DNA of 21,394 nucleotides. Origin: an uncultured Prevotella sp. GTDB lineage: Bacteria; Bacteroidota; Bacteroidia; Bacteroidales; Bacteroidaceae. A model generated the notes under the pieces. The model was not told where the DNA came from. It ran no database searches and saw only the letters and a list, made by a program, of their open reading frames with translations. Within the stretch, counting starts at the first letter, position 1, and each line of letters starts with the position of its first letter. This document shows positions 13,593-21,394 of this stretch, piece after piece. The stretch is taken from NCBI GenBank assembly GCA_905373605.1, contig CAJPTO010000028.1, forward strand, positions 1 to 21,394, in the 5' to 3' direction. The position numbers and the translations under genes are program-made.

Positions 13593-14576
13593 TTAATTCG
13601 TACGCTGAACAAGCACATATTTGGCTTGGTCGTGACGCAATGCGATGGCCGAGCCGCGCACAACGTAGGCAATGGGATTGCCTAGTGGGCTTGGCATGTC
13701 GATGCTCACCATGCTTCCACGCACAAAACCCAAGTCGAGCAGCCGTCGGCGCAATGCTCCGCGGCACGAAGGCGACAATCCAACGATGCGTGCTTGCTCT
13801 CCTTTCTGCAGGTGTATGAGCCTTTGCACCTGCGTTTCGGGCAAGTCATTTTGTTCTTCGGGCGTTAGCGGCCGCATGTTGATGGCCTCGAGTGCGGTAA
13901 CGGGCAGCGAAAAGCGTTCGCCTTCGTAGTTGAACATGATGGCGAGGTTGTCGATGTGCGTGATGAAGATAACCGAGTCTTTGGTCAGCCCCTTCTCTGT
14001 TATGAGCGTAAAGAGCTGTATGTCGTCGTCTTCCACATGCAAGATGCGCCACCACGTCTGCGCCTGAACGGGCATGCCGCTCACGCCCTTGTCGGCAACA
14101 GCCAGCGAATGTGTTGGTATGGGGTCGCCATGTGGGTCGAAAAGCGGGTTTCCCAGCAACGATGCAATGCGTTCTTGCTCGTCGTCGCTGATGCGATGCT
14201 CCATGCGATGCGCCCTTTCGTGCCATTCGGGTGGTGCATATCCCGAGTGTTCGGCCAGATATTGTTCGTAGATGCGGTGAGCGCGTATGAGCCTAAGTGC
14301 GTGTTGGCGACCTTTCTCAGTGAGCGTAATCTCGCTGTTGGCCGCCAATTCGCCGGTCAGCACCAATGCACCCACGATGGCAGCCATGCCCTCGCTGTTG
14401 GTATTGAGGTCTTTGGCAGCCTCATCCGCCTGTTGTCGCGTCATGGTTTTGCCATGTTCGTAGATGTATTTCAGGAAGTCTTCACGCAGTTCCTTGTCTT
14501 CCACGCGCTTCCTTCGGGCAAGCAAGTCTTTCGTTGCCTCCCACCAGTGGGTTATGTTGTTTGTGGTTGATGCCAT
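13593..14576 (-). CDS. DtxR/MntR-family metal-dependent regulator with FeoA-like C-terminus
   Basis: Predicted DNA-binding repressor controlled by Fe(II) or Mn(II). A winged-helix domain spans about 30-92 (LREDFLKYIYEHG, NTNSEGMAAIVGALVLTGEL, ITLTEKGRQHALRLIRAHRIYEQYL). The metal-binding and dimerisation domain at about 95-155 includes PEWHERAHRMEHRISDDEQERI, with His and Glu ligands, and the NPLFDPHGDPIP motif. Two SH3-like modules follow: a diverged one at about 173-237 (WWRILHVEDDDIQLFTLITEKGL) and a clear FeoA-type one at about 252-325 (LIHLQKGEQARIVGL, RRRLLDLGFVRG). At 327 residues it is much longer than MntR (about 140) or DtxR (226). The N-terminal 29 residues (WWEATKDLLARRKR) are an unusual amphipathic lead-in. 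No iron or manganese transporter gene is next to it. Which metal it senses cannot be told from sequence. Confidence 0.88.
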   Translation of the reverse strand: MASTTNNITHWWEATKDLLARRKRVEDKELREDFLKYIYEHGKTMTRQQADEAAKDLNTNSEGMAAIVGALVLTGELAANSEITLTEKGRQHALRLIRAHRIYEQYLAEHSGYAPPEWHERAHRMEHRISDDEQERIASLLGNPLFDPHGDPIPTHSLAVADKGVSGMPVQAQTWWRILHVEDDDIQLFTLITEKGLTKDSVIFITHIDNLAIMFNYEGERFSLPVTALEAINMRPLTPEEQNDLPETQVQRLIHLQKGEQARIVGLSPSCRGALRRRLLDLGFVRGSMVSIDMPSPLGNPIAYVVRGSAIALRHDQAKYVLVQRTN

Positions 14577-14600
14577 GATTGGATTGTTATTATATTAGTT

Positions 14601-14871
14601 TGACAAGTTCATGAGTTGTTGAGTTTGTGAGTTGATGAGTTGATGAGTTGGTGAGTTGTTGAGTTTGTGAGTTGTTGAGTTTGTGAGTTACCTAGACCAT
14701 TAGCCACTATGCAACAAAACACATGGCTTAACTCCTTAACTCAATAACTCCCTTACTCTTTACTCCTTAACTCCTTACCCCTACTCCTTTACTCCCATAC
14801 TCCTTACTCCTTTACTTCTTTACTCCTTACTCCTTTACTCCTTTAGCCCTTTCTCCCTAACTCCTTACTCC
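14601..14871. repeat. Bipartite octamer repeat element E (3' of priA)
   Basis: From 14601 to 14690 about eleven octamers of the form GTTNNTGA (GTTGTTGA, GTTTGTGA, GTTGATGA) are in strict register. The conserved spacer at 14697-14732 begins CCATTAGCCACTATGCAAC. A long array of 6-9-bp units (CTTAACTC, CTTTACTC, CTTACTC, CCTAACTC) then runs to 14871 and touches the TAG stop codon of priA (14872-14874). The parts occur in the same order and strand as in elements A and C. It occupies almost the whole 295-bp gap between the metalloregulator and priA. Confidence 0.88.
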
Positions 14872-17142
14872 CTACAACGGGTCCACATCATAAAACACAT
14901 GCAGCGTTGCATAGCGTTTATCTTTGGCCATTTCAGCCTGAACGAAGCGCAAACTTTGGCGAACCTGCTGCCCATTGAGCGACGTTTCGAGCTTTAATAT
15001 CAGCTTACGGATGAACAAAGTCTTGATGCGAGCCACGGCAGGTTTATCTGGACCCAACACGCGTTCGCCGAAAATCTGTCTCAATCTGCTGCCCATCTCG
15101 ATACTTGCCGTGTCTACCACCGGCTCTTGAGTGTGTTTGAGGTACACATACACCAGTCTGTAGAAAGGCGGATACTTGAAAAGGCGGCGTTCTTCTTGCA
15201 AGTCGGCGAAGAAGGCGGCGTAATCGTTGCGCACCACCTGTGAGATGACGGGCAGTTCGGGCGATGTTGTCTGTAGCAACACCAGCCCCCGCTTCCCCTT
15301 CCTGCCAGCCCTGCCGCTCACTTGTGCCATCATCATGAAGGCTTGTTCGTAGGCGCGGAAGTCGGGATAGTTGAGCATGGCATCGGCATTGAGTATGCCC
15401 ACTACGCTCACCTTGTCGAAATCCAAGCCCTTTGTAACCATCTGTGTGCCAATCAACACGTTGGTGCGCCCCACGGAAAAGTCGTGTATGATGCGTTCGT
15501 AGGCGTTTTTTGTGCGTGTCGTGTCTAAGTCCATGCGTGCCACGCGCGCTTCAGGGAACAATTGCGCAAACTGGCCTTCTATTTTCTCAGTGCCATAACC
15601 GCGGCCGCGCAGGTCGGTTTCACCACAATTGGGACATTTGGTGGGCACGGCGTAGGTGAAGCCGCAGTAGTGGCAGGTGAGCTGGTTCATGTTCTTGTGC
15701 AACGTGAGCGACACATCGCAGTTGTCGCACTTGGGAACCCATCCACAGGTGTGGCATTCAATCATGGGGGCGAAGCCGCGCCTGTTTTGGAAGAGGATAA
15801 CTTGCTCACCGCGTTCGAGCGCAGCGCGCACGGCGGCGAGCAATGTGGGCGAAAACGGCCCGTTCATCAGCTTTCGGCGGCGAAGGTCCTTTATGTCTAC
15901 CACACGTATCTCGGGCAAGGCGATGTCTTTGTATCGCGTTGTGAGCTGCACCAGGCCAAACTTGCCCGTCTTGGCATTGTAATAGGTCTCGGCCGAGGGC
16001 GTGGCAGTGCCCAGAAGTGTGGATGCACCGTAATAACTGGCCAGCACAATGGCCGTCGATCGTGCGTGGTAACGCGGCGCGGGGTCTTGTTGTTTGAAGC
16101 TCCCCTCGTGTTCTTCGTCCACAATAACCAAGCCCAGTCGTTGGAAAGGCAAGAAAACGGCACTCCGCGCGCCCAAAATCACATCGTAGGGCGTGTCGGA
16201 GAGTTGCTTTTTCCATATCTCCACGCGTTCGGCATCGCTGTAACGCGAATGGTAAATGCCCAAACGCGAACCAAACACGCGCTGCAATCGCGAGGTGATT
16301 TGCACGGTGAGGGCTATTTCGGGAAGCAAGTAAAGCACCTGTTGCCCCTCATCGAGGGCCTTTTGTATGAGGTGGATGTACACTTCGGTCTTCCCACTCG
16401 AGGTAACGCCGTGCAAGAGCACAACCTTTTTCTCGGAAAACTGGCGCAAGATGCTGTCGTAGGCCACCTGTTGCGGCTCGCTAAGGGGCTTGGAGCTTTC
16501 GTTGGGGGCACCGTTGGCCGTGTTAAGTCGCCCCACCTCCTTATTATATAGCCGCAACAAGCCGCGGTCGATAAGTGCTTTGATGTTGGCATTGCTGGCT
16601 CCGCTAACGTTTAGCAGTTCCACGCGCGTTATTTCGGCCACAGGTTGCTGCGTATGGCCGGCTTCTAGCGTGTCCCAGTGGGTGAGGTGCAAGAAGTGGT
16701 TGAACACTTTAAGCTGTTGGCGCGCGCCTTGCAGCATGTCGAGGGCGATGTTCAGTGCACGTTCGTTCTGAAACTCGTCGGGCAGGGCCAGGTAAGCCTC
16801 GGTCTTGGGCTTCCAACCAGCCTCTGCTTTCAGTCCTGCGGGCAGCGCGGCGGTGTACACATCGCCAATGGGTGCCATGTAATATTGCGCAATCCATTGC
16901 CACAGTTTCAGCTGCTGGGGCAGCAACATGGGCATGGTGTCTACCACTTGCAGCACTTCGCGCGTGTCGAAATCGGGCTTATCGTCATGCACCCGCACAA
17001 TCATGGCAGTGCAAGTCTTCGATGCGGCGAACGGCACAAGCACACGAAAGCCCATCTTAACGCCCTTGGCCATCTCTTCAGAAATGGCGTAAGTGAAGAA
17101 ACCTTCAAGCGGACGGGGCAATATAACGTCTACATAGCGCAT
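14872..17142 (-). CDS. priA: Primosomal protein N' (replication restart helicase)
   Basis: Superfamily 2 3'-5' DNA helicase that recognises stalled forks and D-loops and reloads the replicative helicase. The 756 residues are normal length. An N-terminal DNA-binding domain spans about 1-105 (VDVILPRPLEGFFTYAI, WIAQYYMAPIGDVYTAALP). Walker A GVTSSGKT is at 245-252 and the DEEH box at 342-345, followed by GTATPSAET. Eight zinc-ligand cysteines appear as CxxC pairs at 463/466, 472/475, 490/493 and 503/506. The second helicase lobe follows with GTQMVTKGLDFD and QVSGRAGRKGKRG. ATG 17142 gives the usual start next to VDVILP. A TAACTTTG promoter lies about 100 bp upstream and the divergent hybrid regulator gene beyond that. 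The stop codon abuts repeat element E. Confidence 0.97.
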   Translation of the reverse strand: MRYVDVILPRPLEGFFTYAISEEMAKGVKMGFRVLVPFAASKTCTAMIVRVHDDKPDFDTREVLQVVDTMPMLLPQQLKLWQWIAQYYMAPIGDVYTAALPAGLKAEAGWKPKTEAYLALPDEFQNERALNIALDMLQGARQQLKVFNHFLHLTHWDTLEAGHTQQPVAEITRVELLNVSGASNANIKALIDRGLLRLYNKEVGRLNTANGAPNESSKPLSEPQQVAYDSILRQFSEKKVVLLHGVTSSGKTEVYIHLIQKALDEGQQVLYLLPEIALTVQITSRLQRVFGSRLGIYHSRYSDAERVEIWKKQLSDTPYDVILGARSAVFLPFQRLGLVIVDEEHEGSFKQQDPAPRYHARSTAIVLASYYGASTLLGTATPSAETYYNAKTGKFGLVQLTTRYKDIALPEIRVVDIKDLRRRKLMNGPFSPTLLAAVRAALERGEQVILFQNRRGFAPMIECHTCGWVPKCDNCDVSLTLHKNMNQLTCHYCGFTYAVPTKCPNCGETDLRGRGYGTEKIEGQFAQLFPEARVARMDLDTTRTKNAYERIIHDFSVGRTNVLIGTQMVTKGLDFDKVSVVGILNADAMLNYPDFRAYEQAFMMMAQVSGRAGRKGKRGLVLLQTTSPELPVISQVVRNDYAAFFADLQEERRLFKYPPFYRLVYVYLKHTQEPVVDTASIEMGSRLRQIFGERVLGPDKPAVARIKTLFIRKLILKLETSLNGQQVRQSLRFVQAEMAKDKRYATLHVFYDVDPL

Positions 17143-17236
17143 GTGCTGTGTGTATTGGGTTGTTTCGTTCTTAATTATAAGCGGTGCGTTTCGCGGTCTA
17201 GGGACATGCCGGTTGTGCCGCTGTTGTTACCAAACG

Positions 17237-17244
17237 CAAAGTTA
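17237..17244 (-). promoter_or_regulatory. priA promoter, -7 box
   Basis: TAACTTTG on the minus strand matches TAnnTTTG. The expected -33 position holds TTAG, a poor match. The start would be near 17230, giving a leader of about 88 nt before priA. Confidence 0.55.
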
Positions 17245-17446
17245 CAATTATTTATTCAACAAGCTAAGACGTAAGCAAAGTTTTTCACTTCCATATGTTT
17301 CGGTGGCGATTGGCATGCGCACATGGTGTCGCGATGAGTTTTTGCTGGCGCGTTTGAGGGGGAAAGAAATCCCAGCTTATGAACAACTATTAACAAAACA
17401 AATCGTTATTTGTCAAAAAAAATCAGTATTTTTGCAAAAAAATCAC

Positions 17447-17491
17447 GAACGAAATCGTTCAGAATCGACTAATTTTGTTCGACTAACGAAC
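17447..17491. promoter_or_regulatory. Paired inverted repeats upstream of the hybrid regulator
   Basis: GAACGAAATCGTTC (17447-17460) and GTTCGACTAACGAAC (17477-17491) are inverted repeats built from the same GAACG/CGTTC half-sites. Their centres are about 30 bp apart, near three helical turns. TAATTTTG (17470-17477) lies between and touches the second one, so a bound regulator could cover a promoter here. Operator function is inferred from symmetry only. Confidence 0.45.
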
Positions 17492-17575
17492 AGCAAGTGT
17501 TATTTCGTCCGGTTTAGCCTTTGCAGTTAAGTCCGTTCCGAGTGAAGGCTTGCAGAGGCTTGTTTGCATAACCCC

Positions 17576-20428
17576 ATGCTTATGGAGCACTCTACTATCC
17601 CAATTGAGCCGTGTTGGCACACGGCAAAAAACGCAATAAAGGCGTTAACGCTACTCACAACAATCTTGATTTTGGCTGCCTGCCAGGGCAGACACCACTG
17701 CTTTACGCCCGAAGAACGGCGCGAAGCCGACAGCATCGTGGCCAAAGCGCAAAGCGTTGAGGCCTTGGCTAAGCTGCAAACCCAACTGGAGAAGGAGGGC
17801 AAACTGCTGGCCAGCGTGGTGGCCTTGCGCGAATGGGGAAAGGCACTGCGCGATGAAAGCCGGTTTGAAGAGTCGCTTCGCGTGCACAGCAAGGGATTGC
17901 AGCAAGCAGAAGCATTGGGCGACACCATCGAATGGGTGCTGGCTCTCAACTATATCGGCACCAATTATCGGAGGTTGGGCGTGCTGGATGCCGCACAAAC
18001 CTACCACTACAGGGCACTGCGACTGAGCGAAGAGTGTACCGACACTTGCTGGCAAGCCAAGAAAAACCGCGCCAAATCGCTTAACGGACTGGGGAACATA
18101 TACATGACCTTGGGCAACTATGAGCGCGCCGACAGCGTCTTGCGCGCTGCTTTGGCCGACGAACAACAGCTGGGAAGCGATGTGGGGCAAGCCATCGACT
18201 TTGCCAACCTGGGCTCGGTGGCCAGGAAGCAGGGCAAAACAGACACGGCATGGGCATTCTATCAGCAGTCGATGTCGTTCAATCGCCGTGCCAACAACAT
18301 GCTCGGCGTGGCCCTTTGCCACACGGCGTTCGGCGAAATGTACCAGGATGCCAAGCTTTACGACAAGGCGTATGTGGAATTTCAGACGGCTTACGAGCAG
18401 CTGCGCGAGTCGAAAGACGAGTGGCACGCACTGCAACCACTGCTCGCACTGGTGAGCATCGACTATAACACGGGCAACGTCGCCACCGCTTTCGAAAACC
18501 TTCAACGGGCAAAAGCCATTGCAGAGAAGATTAAGTCGAAAGAACATCTGGCCGATGTATACCTACAACTCTACCGCATCTACGAAAGACAAGGCGACTA
18601 TCGGGCTGCCCTGGCCAACCATGTGCTGGCCAGTGCCATGCAAGACAGCGTGATTGACATCGAAAAGGTGAACCGAATACAAAGCGTCAGCCTCAACATC
18701 GAACGACACATGCAGGGCGAAAAGGTGGACAGGGCAAGAGAAGAACTGGCCTCTGAACGAACGGCAAAGATGGGAATACTCTACACAGGAACGCTCGTCA
18801 TCGTGGTGTTGGGCTTCTTGCTTGGCACACTTGTTTACACGGGGCGCATGCGAAAACGAAATCACTTGCTGCTAAAGAAGATGAGCACCTTGAGAGAAAA
18901 CTTTTTCACCAACATCACCCACGAATTTAGAACGCCACTCACGGTTATCCTCGGACTAAGCCAAGACATTTCGCAAGACAAGAACGTGCCTGCCGACACG
19001 CGAGAGAAAACAAAAAACATCGCAAGACAAGGCAACAGCCTCCTTACGCTCATCAACCAATTGCTGGACATCTCGAAAATGAAGTCGGCTGTGGGCGACC
19101 CCGAATGGCGTAACGGCAACATCATGGCGCAAATTGAAATGAACGTGGAGAGCTACCGGCAATATGCAAGCATGAGAGAAATCAATCTCGTGGCCGACCT
19201 TTGCGGCGAAGTGTGCATGGATTTCGTGCCAGACTATGTCAACAAGGTGATGAACAACTTGCTCTCCAATGCCTTTAAGTACACCCCTAAGGGAGGGACG
19301 GTGTGCGTAACGGCACGCACCGTGGAGCAAAAACTGATAGTGGACGTGAGCGACACGGGCAAGGGAATACCCCAAGAGAGCCTGCCACACGTGTTCGAGC
19401 CTTTCTATCAGGCCGAAAACGATGGCACAAAGATTGGCACGGGCGTGGGACTGGCACTGGTGAAGCAAATCATCGACTCGGTGATGGGGGAGATTAACGT
19501 CAAAAGCGTTGAGGGCAAAGGCACCACTTTCCGCATCGTCGTAGACATCACTCAAACACGTGTGCCTGCAGACCAATTGAAACAGCAACCCGATGATACA
19601 CCTAAACCCTTGCTCCCGACAGAGGGCGAAGAACCTCATGATGCCACAACGGGCGACGATGATGCACAACGCGTGCTGGTTATCGATGATAATGCTGACG
19701 TTGCGGCGTTCATTGGGTCACAGCTTGACGACAAATATGCCATCATCTATGCGAACAATGGCAACGAAGGACTGAAAAAGGCGGAACAAATGGTGCCTGA
19801 TGTGATTGTCACCGACTTGATGATGCCTGGCGTTGACGGCCTGGAAGTGTGCCGGAGAATTAGGGCCAACGAGGTTACTAGCCACATTCCCATCATCGTG
19901 GTGACAGCAAAAATAAGCGAAACCGACCGTGTGAAGGGGCTGGAAGCTGGGGCGGATGCCTATCTGGCTAAGCCGTTCAACAGAGAGGAACTGCGAATGC
20001 GCGTTGAAAAGTTGCTCGAACAACGCAAATTGTTGAGGGAGAAGTATGCCAAACCGGAAGACTCGGAGAAGGAAGAAGAGCTGCCGCAGACGGACGCCGA
20101 CCGCAAGTTCATCAACAAAGTGACCGACTCGGTGTACATGTTGCTCAACAACAACAGCGACACAGACGTGGCGGCACTGGCAGAAAAGATGGGCATGACG
20201 CACAGTCAGCTCTATCGTAAGCTGTCGGCTCTTACGGGTTGTACGCCCATGAGCTACATCATGCGCGTGAAAATACGCAAAGCGCGACTGCTCATCGACA
20301 GAAATCCAAGCATGCCTTTCCACGAAGTGGCCGAGAAAAGTGGGTTTAGCGACTATTCCAACTTTGTTAGGGCTTTCAAAAACCAATGCGGCATTACGCC
20401 TACACAATATGTAAGGCAAAAGGAGTAG
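17576..20428 (+). CDS. TPR-sensor hybrid two-component regulator (kinase, receiver and AraC domain in one chain)
   Basis: One polypeptide combines sensing, kinase and DNA binding, as in Bacteroidetes hybrid two-component systems. The frame is open from a TTG at 17564, but ATG 17576 or 17582 is more likely; numbering here is from 17576. A hydrophobic segment ends in LILAACQG (Cys36), a possible lipobox. Residues ~45-390 are TPR-like repeats (NYIGTNYRRLGVLDAAQTYHY, LGNIYMTLGNYERA, LYRIYERQGDYRAAL). The membrane helix is about 400-422. The kinase has the H box NITHEFRTP with His449, the N box NNLLSNAFKYTP (from Asn560), and DTGKGIP and GTGVGLAL. The receiver phosphoacceptor is Asp747 (DVIVTDLMMPG), with KP at its end. 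The AraC-type DNA-binding domain is at about 845-950 (LAEKMGMTHSQLYRKLSALTG, SGFSDYSNFVRAFKNQCGITP). It lacks the beta-propeller sensor typical of glycan-sensing members. The target may be the next plus-strand gene at the right edge. Confidence 0.93.
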   Translation: MLMEHSTIPIEPCWHTAKNAIKALTLLTTILILAACQGRHHCFTPEERREADSIVAKAQSVEALAKLQTQLEKEGKLLASVVALREWGKALRDESRFEESLRVHSKGLQQAEALGDTIEWVLALNYIGTNYRRLGVLDAAQTYHYRALRLSEECTDTCWQAKKNRAKSLNGLGNIYMTLGNYERADSVLRAALADEQQLGSDVGQAIDFANLGSVARKQGKTDTAWAFYQQSMSFNRRANNMLGVALCHTAFGEMYQDAKLYDKAYVEFQTAYEQLRESKDEWHALQPLLALVSIDYNTGNVATAFENLQRAKAIAEKIKSKEHLADVYLQLYRIYERQGDYRAALANHVLASAMQDSVIDIEKVNRIQSVSLNIERHMQGEKVDRAREELASERTAKMGILYTGTLVIVVLGFLLGTLVYTGRMRKRNHLLLKKMSTLRENFFTNITHEFRTPLTVILGLSQDISQDKNVPADTREKTKNIARQGNSLLTLINQLLDISKMKSAVGDPEWRNGNIMAQIEMNVESYRQYASMREINLVADLCGEVCMDFVPDYVNKVMNNLLSNAFKYTPKGGTVCVTARTVEQKLIVDVSDTGKGIPQESLPHVFEPFYQAENDGTKIGTGVGLALVKQIIDSVMGEINVKSVEGKGTTFRIVVDITQTRVPADQLKQQPDDTPKPLLPTEGEEPHDATTGDDDAQRVLVIDDNADVAAFIGSQLDDKYAIIYANNGNEGLKKAEQMVPDVIVTDLMMPGVDGLEVCRRIRANEVTSHIPIIVVTAKISETDRVKGLEAGADAYLAKPFNREELRMRVEKLLEQRKLLREKYAKPEDSEKEEELPQTDADRKFINKVTDSVYMLLNNNSDTDVAALAEKMGMTHSQLYRKLSALTGCTPMSYIMRVKIRKARLLIDRNPSMPFHEVAEKSGFSDYSNFVRAFKNQCGITPTQYVRQKE

Positions 20429-20620
20429 CCCCAATACGTTTTGCATATCGCTTTACCGAAAACCACAAGAAACGGCCTTCGCCAACTGCCGTGAAGGGTT
20501 CGTTGGCACGACGAAGGGTTGTCATCCCGAACAAGCGCAACAAAAGCGTATCCCATTATTGGCATTCCGGCTGTTGAAGTTATACAGGAATGGCGGAACG
20601 TCCTGCCGTTTCTTGAAGCA

Positions 20621-20651
20621 TTATCCCCAAAAACATGCGTTTTGGGGGTAA
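20621..20651 (+). terminator. Hairpin after the hybrid regulator gene
   Basis: TTATCCCCAAAA (20621-20632) pairs with TTTTGGGGGTAA (20640-20651) through 12 bp including one G-U, with a 7-nt loop. It is about 190 nt past the stop codon. No strong T tract follows (AATAAACAAATCATTTTATCC), so it is at best a weak intrinsic terminator. Confidence 0.4.
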
Positions 20652-20681
20652 TAAACAAATCATTTTATCCAAGATTTTGTC

Positions 20682-20711
20682 GTGGTAATTGGCTTTTCCG
20701 CTAATTACCGC
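20682..20711. repeat. Second hairpin after the hybrid regulator gene
   Basis: GTGGTAATTGGC (20682-20693) and GCTAATTACCGC (20700-20711) form a 12-bp stem with G-U pairs and a 6-nt loop, TTTTCC. It lies 30 bp after the previous hairpin. No T tract follows. The function is unknown; it may be a further 3'-end structure. Confidence 0.4.
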
Positions 20712-20759
20712 AAAGCAATGTGTGCCATAACGAGGGTGCTTATCCCAAACTGAAGTGCA

Positions 20760-20847
20760 GGGTTAGCCTAGCTAAAGGCATGGGTTAGCCTAGCTGAATG
20801 CATCAGTTAGCAAGCCTAAATGCATGGGTTAGCAAGGCTAAGTGACA
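20760..20847. repeat. 22-bp dyad array 3
   Basis: Four direct units of exactly 22 bp lie at 20760-20781, 20782-20803, 20804-20825 and 20826-20847. Each has a TTAGC(N3)GCTAA-type inverted repeat, perfect in units 1 and 4 and near-perfect in 2 and 3. An ATGCAT or GGCAT segment falls at the junctions. A partial unit may precede it. The 930-bp stretch 20429-21360 holds this array and two hairpins upstream of it, and otherwise only AT-rich sequence without a credible gene. Confidence 0.85.
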
Positions 20848-21337
20848 ACGATGCTGATGAGTTTTATTACTTGCTGATACTTCAAATCGGGAGAAACACA
20901 TTAAAACGTGCAGCATTGTTGGCCGTCCGACAAATATTAATCCAACCATTTTTTGCTATCTCGCACTCAATCCATCGAGGATGTTGTGGGCAAACAGCCC
21001 TAAAAAGCATCTAAAAACGCAAAAAATGCCATCAAGACTAATCAAAAAGCCACACACCACTCGTTTAATTTGCTACAAAACAATCTTTTTTCGCACTTCA
21101 TCAATGCTAAAAACGCAAAAAGAGCATATTTTCGGAATAAAAAGTTGAGCAACAACAGCACCTATCAGATAATTTAACCTTTGCAAAATTCCGTAAATAT
21201 GTCACCAAAAAAAGCCCATTTCATCGATGTTTTTCAACTCCCGAATGTAGAAAAATGCAAGATGTACCAATGAAGGCATGTCCGAAAAGAACACATTTTT
21301 GCACGAAAATACTAGTATCAACAGGCAAAAAAACGCC

Positions 21338-21345
21338 TAACTTTG
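21338..21345 (+). promoter_or_regulatory. Promoter (-7 box) of the right-edge gene
   Basis: TAACTTTG on the plus strand is a perfect -7 match. No clear TTTG is seen at -33. The start would be near 21352, only about 9-16 nt before the two candidate ATG codons at 21361 and 21368, so the leader would be very short. Confidence 0.5.
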
Positions 21346-21367
21346 CCAACGTAAAAAGTAATGAACT

Positions 21368-21394
21368 ATGAAGGGAACTCGAGGCACAACATTA
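21368..21394 (+). CDS. Start of an unidentified gene, cut by the right edge
   Basis: Nine codons are visible from ATG 21368 (MKGTRGTTL). An alternative start at 21361 in another frame gives MNYEGNSRHNI. The short basic N-terminus of the first reading would suit the beginning of a signal peptide, which makes it the more attractive choice. It follows a TAACTTTG box and lies in the same direction as the hybrid regulator, so it may be a target of that regulator. Far too little is visible to name a function. Confidence 0.4.

Noticed and set aside
17564..17575. TTG start for the hybrid regulator
   Set aside because: The frame does open at TTG 17564, but two ATG codons follow within 18 bp and no ribosome-binding site favours the TTG.

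Overview
The window looks like a chromosomal segment of a Bacteroidales bacterium, most likely Prevotella or a close relative. Three things point there. The promoters have the Bacteroidetes form (TTTG about 19-20 bp upstream of TAnnTTTG, best at 11618-11648 and 11888-11919). The gene families are typical of the group: a NigD-like lipoprotein, a one-polypeptide hybrid two-component regulator ending in an AraC domain, and a three-domain Xaa-Pro aminopeptidase. The starts also lack strong Shine-Dalgarno sequences. I made no database comparison, so the genus is an inference.

Layout. 1-3220 (minus): gltX, cut by the left edge, then mdh. 3504-5321 (plus): Xaa-Pro aminopeptidase, divergent from mdh. 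5573-11596 (minus): a collinear series whose transcription order is PASTA-domain membrane protein, RluD-type pseudouridine synthase, D-Ala-D-Ala ligase, PlsC-like acyltransferase, NigD-like lipoprotein, gamma-carbonic-anhydrase-like protein. This suits cell-envelope assembly. Upstream of it, at about 11660-11881, lies a probable free-standing structured small RNA with its own promoter and terminator. 12184-12657 (minus): argR. 13593-14576 (minus): DtxR/MntR-type metalloregulator. 14872-17142 (minus): priA. 17576-20428 (plus): TPR-sensor hybrid histidine kinase/response regulator. At the right edge a plus-strand gene begins at about 21368 behind a Bacteroidetes -7 box.

The gaps are unusually structured. 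Five gaps downstream of minus-strand genes carry short-period arrays that reach the stop codon or end within about 30 nt of it. Three are clear copies of one bipartite element: a GTTRACRA-type octamer array, a conserved spacer of about 36 bp, then a CTTWACTC-type array. A fourth, more degenerate copy is split by a 191-bp MITE-like insertion. The fifth is built from nonamers beginning CTAG. Separately, three arrays share an exact 22-bp period with dyad symmetry inside each unit (13154-13241, 13412-13477, 20760-20847). The first ends in a perfect 44-bp palindrome. These repeats and the small-RNA gene are the least explained parts of the window.

The protein-coding genes look intact. I found no tRNA, rRNA, CRISPR array or transposase gene.
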